NCBI GenBank assembly: GCA_009785015.1 | Contig: WQXD01000054.1 | Location: 1-16,131 of the forward strand | Direction: 5' to 3' | Source: Oscillospiraceae bacterium | GTDB taxonomy: Bacteria > Bacillota_A > Clostridia > Oscillospirales > WRJC01 | DNA: 16,131 nucleotides | Shown here: positions 6,816 to 12,895 of the stretch, one piece after another | Position numbering within the stretch: the stretch's first letter is position 1 | Layout: every line of letters begins with the position of its first letter | Notes under the pieces: model-generated | The model's input: only the letters and a program-made list of their open reading frames with translations | Told to the model about the DNA's origin: nothing | The model's database searches: none | Program-made: the position numbers and the translations under genes

Positions 6816-7451
6816 CTATCTTGTGGGTTTGAACGAAGCTTTCAGCTCCTTGAACGCAGAGCGCGTTTCCATGGCGTCCATCACTTCGATGAACTTTTTC
6901 ACGAAATCTTCCGTCCGCCTGCCTTTTGTCAGAGTATTCAGTTTCTGGCCGACTATATACACTAAAATTTCGTCGATTGGGCGTTTTTCGCCTTTCATCT
7001 TCGCTACGGAAGTGCTTTTCGCGGCAAACTGTATCAAGTCCTTGTTCATCAGCTTAAAATCAAATTTGTCTTTTTTGTTTGTGTAGGCCTGCAAAAAATC
7101 ATTGTATTCCGCAGAGGCCAATACTTCGTCCTCGCCTGTTTCGACTTCATTGTTCGCGTCGTCGTTTAAGGTTATTTCCAAACTCAAGCCGATGTTCTTT
7201 ATCGAGTTTTGCTTTTTCAGCGGAAGGCTCTTGGTCAGATTAAACGCTTCGGAAAATACCGCCTCTGTAAATATCGCAGAGTCGACTTTGCCGTACGGGA
7301 TATAATCCCCGGTGCGTTTGTCAATGGTGACGACTGCCCTGTCCGTCTTTGTTATCACGGTCAGCCCGGCGGCCCCGCCGCCGTTGAGTATTTTTTGTTT
7401 GTACGCTATCGCTTCTATTGCTGTCAGCTTCACGCTATCCGTTCTGATCAT
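6816..7451 (-). CDS. Protein of unknown function, 211 residues
   Basis: I do not recognise this protein. From the chosen start it begins MIRTDSVKLTAIEAIAYKQ, has a Gly-rich turn (LNGGGAAGLTV), an acidic middle (about 95-120, DDANNEVETGEDEV) and a basic C-terminus (ELKASFKPTR). No signal peptide, membrane segment or Cys cluster is seen, so it is probably cytosolic. An ATG at 7490 is in frame, but it lies right at the end of the -10 box (7491-7496), before the expected transcription start. GAGGAG (7461-7466) is 9 nt upstream of ATG 7451, so 7451 is preferred. It is the first gene of the operon that continues with the nitroreductase and the MalT-like regulator. Confidence 0.72.
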   Translation of the reverse strand: MIRTDSVKLTAIEAIAYKQKILNGGGAAGLTVITKTDRAVVTIDKRTGDYIPYGKVDSAIFTEAVFSEAFNLTKSLPLKKQNSIKNIGLSLEITLNDDANNEVETGEDEVLASAEYNDFLQAYTNKKDKFDFKLMNKDLIQFAAKSTSVAKMKGEKRPIDEILVYIVGQKLNTLTKGRRTEDFVKKFIEVMDAMETRSAFKELKASFKPTR

Positions 7452-7460
7452 TTTTGGTTT

Positions 7461-7466
7461 CTCCTC
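7461..7466 (-). promoter_or_regulatory. Ribosome-binding site that sets the start at 7451
   Basis: GAGGAG on the minus strand, 9 nt before ATG 7451-7449. Together with the promoter at 7491-7520 it rules against the longer in-frame start at 7490. Confidence 0.6.
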
Positions 7467-7490
7467 AATATATTTTACGTTATTTTCCAT

Positions 7491-7520
7491 ATTATATCAC
7501 GATTACGATGAAAAAGTCAA
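7491..7520 (-). promoter_or_regulatory. Sigma-A promoter of the unknown-nitroreductase-luxR operon
   Basis: Minus strand TTGACT (7520-7515), 18-nt spacer, TATAAT (7496-7491). Expected start of transcription near 7484. A short hairpin (GTGC-AACA-GCAC, 7521-7532) lies just upstream of the -35 box. Confidence 0.75.
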
Positions 7521-7547
7521 GTGCAACAGCACGCTTTTTTATAAAAT

Positions 7548-8999
7548 TCAATAGGGCTGTTTTGTCCAGGTCCCCGCCATATATGATTTCCAGGAATAGG
7601 GCGCGTCTTCCTCGCTTTTGAGTTTCATTTTGTTGTTGTCGAAATAATCGGGGGAGACAAGAAGGGCCGGGTCTTCGGTTTTTACCAAAAATTCATGCAG
7701 CTGTTCTCTCATGGATTTTAAAACGGCCGGGCAGCTTTTTGCTATGTTCGTCATGCATTCGGGGTCCTCGGCGATATCGTACAGTTCTTCTCCGGGGCGC
7801 TTTCCGAATGCAAGCTCGCAGTAAAACGCCGTCCCTTCTTCCTTGAGGCGCAGGATTTTGTCTTTTGTCGGCGAGGAGTCGCAGTTCGTGAAGCCTGTTT
7901 CCGGATTTCCGGCCGGCCAGCGGTCCGGCGCGCGGTTGTGGATATAGAGGTATCGTTCATTGCGCATACACCGCACCGGATATCCCAGATCGTTTTCGCT
8001 CCCCAAATCCTGTTGTTCCCTGCCGAAGTATGCCGCATTCCTCGCCGCGTCGATCTGCCCTTCGGAATCTGTCAAAAACACATCCAAAAAACTGCTGCCG
8101 CTCATTTGCGGGTGTTTTGAAACCCCCGCAGCTTCCAAAAAAGTCGGCGCGATATCTGTAAAATTGATGATATCTTTGATTTTTCGCGGTTGTTTTGCGG
8201 TTGACGCCTTCCACATACCCACCATGGGAAGGTGGAAATCCTGTTCGTACATCTGCCCTTTTACCCGCGGAAACGGACAGCCGTTGTCCGAAGTCACCAA
8301 TACGATCGTATTGTCGAGTTCCCCGATTTCCTCGATCTGCCGCAATATTTTGCCCAATTGCAAATCAAACCACTCTATCTCATAGGCGTAATCGATCAGA
8401 TCGGTTTTCACCTCTTCGCAATCGGGAAAATATGCCGGCACTTTTTTTATGGCGCAAATCGATTTGCCCGCGCGAAGCCCTTCGCCGAATTTATACGGGC
8501 GGTGCGGCTCAAATCCGCCGTACCAGAAATAGAAAGGCTGATTTGGCGGTTTTTGCGACAAAAAATCCGCGAAATTGGCGGCGTAGTCCGCTGTGCTTAC
8601 ACATGTGTCATCCGGCGCCTGCAGCCTGTATTTGTTGAATTCATTTCCGGCGGGGTTGCGTTTATGCCCCGAGGCGGCGTAATCGCCGGGAGCCCAGCCC
8701 TTGCCCGTGTAGCCCGCGAAATATCCCGCTTCTTCCAGAAGGTCCGGCAGAAGAGCGAATTTGTTCGGGAAAAAGCAATAGTGATTGCACGCTTCCTCAT
8801 TTTGCCACGGGTAGCGCCCCGTCAAAATACAGGCGCGCGAGGGCGCGCATTTCGGGCTGGGCGTAAAAGCGTTCTCAAACAAAATCCCCTCGCCGGCGAT
8901 TTTGTCTATGTTCGGCGTATTGACGAACCGGTGGCCGTACACGCCGAAGTGCGACGCGTCGTCTGCTATGGCAAATAGTATATTCGGTTTTTTTTCCAT
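7548..8999 (-). CDS. Cytoplasmic Cys-type sulfatase (arylsulfatase family S1)
   Basis: A 483-residue sulfatase. The N-terminus KPNILFAIADD carries the first metal aspartates (D13, D14). The signature PKCAPSRACILTGRYP has Cys51 as the residue expected to be converted to formylglycine. Further active-site residues are K100 (TGKGW), H166 (EPHRPY), D237-N238 (TSDNG) and K247 (RVKGQMYEQDFHLP). No signal peptide is present, so it should act in the cytoplasm, on an imported sulfated molecule. No maturase (anSME or FGE) is seen in the window. It is the last gene of an operon, 20 nt after the sodium-pump beta subunit. Sulfatases of this kind often serve glycan or sulfated small-molecule use; the substrate is not known. 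Related alkaline-phosphatase-superfamily activities (phosphonate or phosphodiester hydrolases) cannot be excluded, but the CxPSR signature favours sulfatase. Confidence 0.9.
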   Translation of the reverse strand: MEKKPNILFAIADDASHFGVYGHRFVNTPNIDKIAGEGILFENAFTPSPKCAPSRACILTGRYPWQNEEACNHYCFFPNKFALLPDLLEEAGYFAGYTGKGWAPGDYAASGHKRNPAGNEFNKYRLQAPDDTCVSTADYAANFADFLSQKPPNQPFYFWYGGFEPHRPYKFGEGLRAGKSICAIKKVPAYFPDCEEVKTDLIDYAYEIEWFDLQLGKILRQIEEIGELDNTIVLVTSDNGCPFPRVKGQMYEQDFHLPMVGMWKASTAKQPRKIKDIINFTDIAPTFLEAAGVSKHPQMSGSSFLDVFLTDSEGQIDAARNAAYFGREQQDLGSENDLGYPVRCMRNERYLYIHNRAPDRWPAGNPETGFTNCDSSPTKDKILRLKEEGTAFYCELAFGKRPGEELYDIAEDPECMTNIAKSCPAVLKSMREQLHEFLVKTEDPALLVSPDYFDNNKMKLKSEEDAPYSWKSYMAGTWTKQPY

Positions 9000-9019
9000 T
9001 TGTTTTTATTCCTTTCAAG

Positions 9020-10171
9020 TCAGCTGAAAAAAGCGATAAAAATACCCGCGAGCAGCGCGGAGCCGATAGTGCTGGACACAATCGGCCCCATCGCGTGCAT
9101 CAGCAAATGGCTCTGCGGGTTGTATTCCTGCCCCAGCCTTTGGGAAATCCGCGCCGCCATGGGCATCGCCGAAACTCCCGAATTGCCTATCAGGGGATTT
9201 ACTTTCCCTTTGGTGAGCTTGCAGAGCAGTTTTGCCGTCAAAACGCCTCCCACCGTTCCGAAAGCGAACGCCAGCAATCCGACGAAAATGATGATCAGCG
9301 TTTCGGGCTGCAAGAACCGGTCGGCGGTAGCCGATGAGCCGATGGATAACCCGACTAATAACGTCAGCACGTTCAATATATCGTTTTGGAGGGAACGCAT
9401 GTAACGCTCCGTCACGCCGCTTTCTTTTATGAGGTTGCCCAGCATCAGCATGGAAACCAGCGCCCCTGCCGCAGGAATCAACAGTAAAGTCACTATCGCC
9501 GCTATAACGGGAAACAGGATTTTTTTTCTCTGCGATATTCTCTTCGGTTCCGGCATGACGATTACGCGCTCTTTTTTTGTCGTCAGCAGTTTCATGATCG
9601 GCGGCTGAATAAAAGGCACCATCGCCATGTATGAAAAGGCGGCGATTGCGATGGTGGGCAGCAGTTCCGGCGCGAGACGGCTCGCGGTAAAAATGGACGT
9701 CGGGCCGTCGGAGCTTCCTATGATTGCAATAGATGCGGCTTCTTTCAGGGTGAAACCGTCAACTCCCGGAATAACCCCGCTCAAAAGATTCCCGAAAAGC
9801 ACTGCCGCTCCGAGAGCGACAAAAATCCCGAGCTGTCCGCCGAGTCCTATCAGCGCGTTTTTCGGCGAGGCCAGCAGGGGGCCGAAATCCGTCATCGTCC
9901 CGATGCATAAAAAAATCAGAGGCGGATAAATGACCATACGGATTCCCTGGTACAGAAAATGCATCAGGCCGCCCTCGTCGTATGCCGAAAGGCCGGCAAC
10001 GGGTATATTGGCGATCAAAATCCCGAAAGCGAGCGGGAGCAGGAGCAGAGGCTCATATTTTTTCGAAATGGCGAAATAGGCCATTGTCAGAGCGAGCGCT
10101 ATCATGATGATCTGCGGAATAGTTATTTCGGTAACTCCCACACTTGACAAAAATTTTTCTAAAAAATCCAT
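9020..10171 (-). CDS. oadB: Sodium-translocating decarboxylase beta subunit (OadB/GcdB/MmdB family)
   Basis: A 383-residue multi-helix membrane protein. Diagnostic motifs are IGSSDGPTSIFTASRLAP (151-168, with D155 matching the sodium-pathway Asp of OadB) and NPLIGNSGVSAMPMAARISQ (325-344), followed by NPQSHLLMHAMGP. In characterised complexes this subunit couples decarboxylation of a biotin-bound carboxyl group to sodium export and works with an alpha carboxyltransferase, a biotin carrier and a small gamma subunit. None of these lies in the window. Its neighbours are a phosphoribosyltransferase-like gene 30 nt upstream and a sulfatase 20 nt downstream, so it is an orphan in an unusual operon. 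The ATG at 10171 has GGAAGG about 8 nt upstream. It may pair with subunits encoded elsewhere, or serve as a transporter on its own (speculative). Confidence 0.92.
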   Translation of the reverse strand: MDFLEKFLSSVGVTEITIPQIIMIALALTMAYFAISKKYEPLLLLPLAFGILIANIPVAGLSAYDEGGLMHFLYQGIRMVIYPPLIFLCIGTMTDFGPLLASPKNALIGLGGQLGIFVALGAAVLFGNLLSGVIPGVDGFTLKEAASIAIIGSSDGPTSIFTASRLAPELLPTIAIAAFSYMAMVPFIQPPIMKLLTTKKERVIVMPEPKRISQRKKILFPVIAAIVTLLLIPAAGALVSMLMLGNLIKESGVTERYMRSLQNDILNVLTLLVGLSIGSSATADRFLQPETLIIIFVGLLAFAFGTVGGVLTAKLLCKLTKGKVNPLIGNSGVSAMPMAARISQRLGQEYNPQSHLLMHAMGPIVSSTIGSALLAGIFIAFFS

Positions 10172-10187
10172 GATAAAATCCTTCCAT

Positions 10188-10211
10188 ATATCTTCATATC
10201 TTCATATCTTC
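10188..10211 (-). repeat. Perfect 8-bp tandem repeat, three copies
   Basis: Plus-strand ATATCTTC repeated exactly three times at 10188-10195, 10196-10203 and 10204-10211. It spans the stop codon of the phosphoribosyltransferase-like gene and part of the 30-nt gap just before the ribosome-binding site of the oadB-type gene. Copy-number change would alter the spacing between the two genes and possibly the last codons of the upstream one. Confidence 0.8.
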
Positions 10212-10843
10212 GTATAGCCTTCGCTGTTGATAATCGCGTCGAGTTTACGCCCTTTCTCGCACATTTCACATTCGAACGGCTTATAGAACTTATATGCCGG
10301 TATGTCGTCGCATGTAAACAGCGAATGGACCTTCCAGCCCTCTATTTCGGGGATCGCGCTGAAGATCGCCGAAATGCCGACAAGGCGGCCCCCATAATAC
10401 GCCAAGCATTCCACCGCTCTGTTGATCGTCGCCCCTGTGGAAGTCGAAGCCACGATGAGCAGAATGTTTTTATTGAAAATCTTTTCCTGTACGTTTTCGT
10501 GAAATATAAAGTGGCCGGTAGAGCTGCTTATCGGGGTTATGACATAAATTTCGCCGCCGTCGTTTATGACCCCCGGCCCCGCCTGCAAAAGCTCGTCTGC
10601 CAGATAAGCGGCGATGATTTCGGTCCCCTCCATGTAAATAATCACGTTTACCAGCGTATTTGTCAGATATGGGACCGCCAGCTCCCGCGCCGCGTTTTTG
10701 GCTACTGACGCGCTGGATTTCAGGGCGCTTATGTCGATGTAGTGGCTGATGTGGGAGCTGCCCGTGGCAAAATGCCCGGGCGCGGCGTTTATGGTTATCA
10801 ACGGATTTTTTTGCGATGACACTTTAAAAAATCTTCTTTCCAT
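10202..10843 (-). CDS. Phosphoribosyltransferase-fold (PyrE-like) protein with altered PRPP loop
   Basis: A 213-residue protein resembling orotate phosphoribosyltransferases. An N-terminal GHFATGSSHISHYIDIS block matches the PyrE substrate loop. ILLIVASTSTGATINRA (127-143) aligns with the PRPP loop, followed by YYGGRLVGISAIF. The C-terminal FECEMCEKGRKLD (C192, C195) resembles the CPxCxxG tail of some PyrE forms. The acidic pair that normally starts the PRPP loop (DD or ED) is replaced by Val-Ala, so catalysis is doubtful. The frame is open to 10984, but the promoter at 10899-10927 puts the transcript start near 10892, so the ATG at 10843 is chosen. Its ribosome-binding site (GGAAAGGA, 14 nt away) is poorly spaced, and GTG 10822 is an alternative. 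First gene of the operon with the sodium-pump subunit and sulfatase. Confidence 0.75.
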   Translation of the reverse strand: MERRFFKVSSQKNPLITINAAPGHFATGSSHISHYIDISALKSSASVAKNAARELAVPYLTNTLVNVIIYMEGTEIIAAYLADELLQAGPGVINDGGEIYVITPISSSTGHFIFHENVQEKIFNKNILLIVASTSTGATINRAVECLAYYGGRLVGISAIFSAIPEIEGWKVHSLFTCDDIPAYKFYKPFECEMCEKGRKLDAIINSEGYTKI

Positions 10844-10877
10844 GGTGGTTGTGTTTATCCTTTCCAAAATTCTTTTT

Positions 10878-10907
10878 TGATAAAATTCGATATTTATTAT
10901 TTTATCA
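10878..10907. repeat. Inverted repeat TGATAAAAT-N12-ATTTTATCA at a promoter
   Basis: TGATAAAAT (10878-10886) and its exact reverse complement ATTTTATCA (10899-10907) are separated by 12 nt. The right arm includes the -10 box of the phosphoribosyltransferase operon, and the centre falls near the predicted transcript start. It could be an operator, or a chance outcome of an AT-rich extended -10. Confidence 0.5.
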
Positions 10908-10927
10908 TAATTTTTGTGATTTTTCAA
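10899..10927 (-). promoter_or_regulatory. Promoter of the phosphoribosyltransferase-oadB-sulfatase operon
   Basis: Minus strand TTGAAA (10927-10922), 17-nt spacer, TAAAAT (10904-10899) with extended -10 TGATAAAAT. Expected start near 10892. A CCCCG/CGGGG inverted repeat (10936-10940 and 10957-10961) lies just upstream of the -35 box. Confidence 0.68.
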
Positions 10928-11008
10928 TAAATATACCCCGGCAAAAAAAATAAATACGGGGCAGACTCTATACACTTTTGACATTGAAGGAAAAAGTTTG
11001 AAAATCCC

Positions 11009-11037
11009 TTGACAAAATCAGATTTTTTTGATAAAAT
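11009..11037 (+). promoter_or_regulatory. Promoter of the solute-binding lipoprotein gene
   Basis: TTGACA (11009-11014), 17-nt spacer, TAAAAT (11032-11037), again with extended -10 TGATAAAAT. Expected start near 11044, leaving a leader of about 40 nt. It diverges from the promoter at 10899-10927, about 80 bp away. Confidence 0.78.
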
Positions 11038-11085
11038 GCAGGGGAGGGTGGTATATAATTCATTGATTCATTGAGGAGATTTTCC

Positions 11086-12600
11086 ATGAAAACAAATAAA
11101 AAATTATTGATTTTATCTATTATGGCAATTGTGATTATTATTACGGCATTCGGAATTGCGTCGTGCAGCAAAGAAGCGGAAAATAATCTGTCAGAAAAAA
11201 ATACGAATAACTTGAATAACGATGCGCCAGAGGAAGAAAATAACGGAAATCCGCGGCTTGCCGTGAAGGATAGCCTGCCTGACAATCTCAATTTCGGGGG
11301 AGCTGACTTTAAAATATTGTATCCGGAATGGAGCATGTACACAGATTATTATTTTGTAGAGGAAATAACCGGAGAAGTGATGAACGATGTTATTTACAAA
11401 CGGCAAATAGACGTTGAGGACCGGCTTAATGTCAATATACGCTATTTGACCGCAGGTAATGCCGATATATTCACAATCGCTTCCGAAGTGGGAAAAACGG
11501 TGAGAGCGGATACGGATGAGTACCAACTGGCACTGACACACTGTATCGGGGGTATCCCCGAATTGATAGGAAATGTGTACGATTGGAACAAGGTGGAACA
11601 TGTAGATTTCTCGAAACCATGGTGGAATCAGCAAATGAATAATGAATTGTCCGTGCAGAACATATTGCTTTTGGCGGTGAGTGATTTAATTATATTTGAC
11701 CCAAATGTTATATATTTCAATAAGCAGATTATAAAAGATTTTGAGTTGGAAGACCCGTATGCAATAGTGAGAGCCGGAAAATGGACGTGGGCCAAACTGG
11801 CAGATATGGGTAGAAAGGTAACAAAAGACCTTAACGGAGACGGTAAATGGGATACGGAAGACCAGTATGGTATGGTCGCCAATACCGGTTGGGTTCCACA
11901 GAGCGCACTGCAGGGATGCGGTATGGCAAGCGTGACGAAAATGCCCGACGGAGAACTCCTGTTCAACCTTCTGGACGAGCGGTTCGACAAAATTATGAAC
12001 ACAATTTACGATATATTTTATGACAATACCGTCACTCTTTTAGAAGAGTACTGGGACCCTAACGCCTTCGGTACAACCAGAATGAAGTATGAATCGGTTG
12101 TCAATATGAACACGGGAAGAGTGCTGTTCATGCCCGACGCGCTCAGCGCAGGCAGGTTTTACCGCTCTTACGACGTAGAATTCGGTATACTGCCATTTCC
12201 GAAATTGGACGAAAAACAGGAAAGGTACTGGAGCCTGTCATGGAACGGCTTCATGGTGATACCCATAACTGCCGATTCCGAAATGGCCGGAGCAGTATGC
12301 GAGGCTCTCGCTGTCGAGAGCTATAAATATGTTATCCCGGCATACTACGATATTATCCTCACATCCAAAGTGGCCCGTGACGAGGACTCAAAAGAAATGA
12401 TAGACATCATATATCAGGGCGCATGTTATGATTTCGCCCTCAACTATACCAACTGGAGTCCGTTGGCGCATGTTATTCCGAATATTTTGGCCTCTAAAGA
12501 AAAAAATTACGTCTCTTATGTGGAAAAAAATAAGGACGTATTCATGACGGCATTGCAAAAATCATATGACGAAATCATAAAGAATTACATCGACAATTAA
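11086..12600 (+). CDS. Extracellular solute-binding lipoprotein (ABC transporter, family 1 type)
   Basis: A 504-residue lipoprotein. The signal peptide ends in the lipobox FGIASC (Cys27 is the lipidation site), followed by an Asn/Glu-rich linker (about 28-58) and a large solute-binding fold. A calcium-type loop DLNGDGKWDTED (248-259) followed by QYGM is typical of the Clostridia family 1 binding proteins that serve carbohydrate ABC importers. No permease or ATPase gene lies downstream; the next genes converge on it. It may therefore supply a transporter encoded elsewhere. The frame is open from a TTG at 11071, but GAGGAG (11073-11078) 7 nt before ATG 11086 sets the start. It is the only plus-strand gene in the window and has its own promoter, divergent from the operon with sodium-pump subunit and sulfatase, so a shared sulfated-substrate programme is possible (inference). 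Confidence 0.9.
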   Translation: MKTNKKLLILSIMAIVIIITAFGIASCSKEAENNLSEKNTNNLNNDAPEEENNGNPRLAVKDSLPDNLNFGGADFKILYPEWSMYTDYYFVEEITGEVMNDVIYKRQIDVEDRLNVNIRYLTAGNADIFTIASEVGKTVRADTDEYQLALTHCIGGIPELIGNVYDWNKVEHVDFSKPWWNQQMNNELSVQNILLLAVSDLIIFDPNVIYFNKQIIKDFELEDPYAIVRAGKWTWAKLADMGRKVTKDLNGDGKWDTEDQYGMVANTGWVPQSALQGCGMASVTKMPDGELLFNLLDERFDKIMNTIYDIFYDNTVTLLEEYWDPNAFGTTRMKYESVVNMNTGRVLFMPDALSAGRFYRSYDVEFGILPFPKLDEKQERYWSLSWNGFMVIPITADSEMAGAVCEALAVESYKYVIPAYYDIILTSKVARDEDSKEMIDIIYQGACYDFALNYTNWSPLAHVIPNILASKEKNYVSYVEKNKDVFMTALQKSYDEIIKNYIDN

Positions 12601-12664
12601 TTACTTTATTTTGTTCACGCCATACGCGGTTGCGGCGGCTTTTAAAAATATGCGTCCCATTCAA

Positions 12665-12895
12665 TCAACCGGCGGCTATGGACGGGTAGATTTTTACGCA
12701 GTCGCCCTCCGACAACAAGGAATCCCGTTTCGCCGCTTTGCCGCCGATTGCGGCCAAGCCCGTTTCGTCGGGCGGCAGCGGCAGCATTTTCAATACATCG
12801 GCAACCGTGGATTTTTCCGGCAGATTCAGTTCAAGCGAATCCGATTTGATATATCTTTTTGCCCAATTTCCGACACTCACATTTATCTTCATCAT
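12665..12895 (-). CDS. MoaD/ThiS-like small protein ending in Ala-Gly
   Basis: A 76-residue beta-grasp protein of the MoaD/ThiS group: MKINVSVGNWAKRYI at the start, VADVLKMLPLPPDETGLAAIGG in the middle, and LLSEGDCVKIYPSIAAG at the end. In tungsten and molybdenum cofactor synthesis such proteins receive AMP and then sulfur at the C-terminal glycine and hand it to the pterin. The near-invariant C-terminal Gly-Gly is Ala-Gly here (codons GCC GGT before TGA), which is unusual. The start ATG overlaps the stop of the oxidoreductase gene (ATGA), showing tight coupling. It matches the AorD position of aor operons and would be activated by the ThiF/HesA-like enzyme at 15122-15793. No clear terminator follows before the converging solute-binding gene. 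Confidence 0.85.
   Translation of the reverse strand: MMKINVSVGNWAKRYIKSDSLELNLPEKSTVADVLKMLPLPPDETGLAAIGGKAAKRDSLLSEGDCVKIYPSIAAG

Noticed and set aside
7511..7540. Possible bidirectional terminator between the sulfatase gene and the regulator operon
   Set aside because: The core stem GTGC/GCAC is only 4 bp and the A/T runs are partly needed for the -35 region of the neighbouring promoter. Too weak to call.
7548..8999. Phosphonate monoester hydrolase or alkaline-phosphatase-type enzyme instead of sulfatase
   Set aside because: The CAPSRxxxxTG signature with the surrounding metal residues fits Cys-type sulfatases best, though promiscuity cannot be excluded.
10844..10984. Longer N-terminus for the phosphoribosyltransferase-like protein
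   Set aside because: The extra 47 codons would lie over and upstream of the promoter at 10899-10927 and read like untranslated AT-rich DNA.
12601..12664. Possible terminator between the converging solute-binding and MoaD-like genes
   Set aside because: Only a CGCC/GGCG stem of 4 bp with a long loop and a short T-run on one strand. No convincing hairpin was found.
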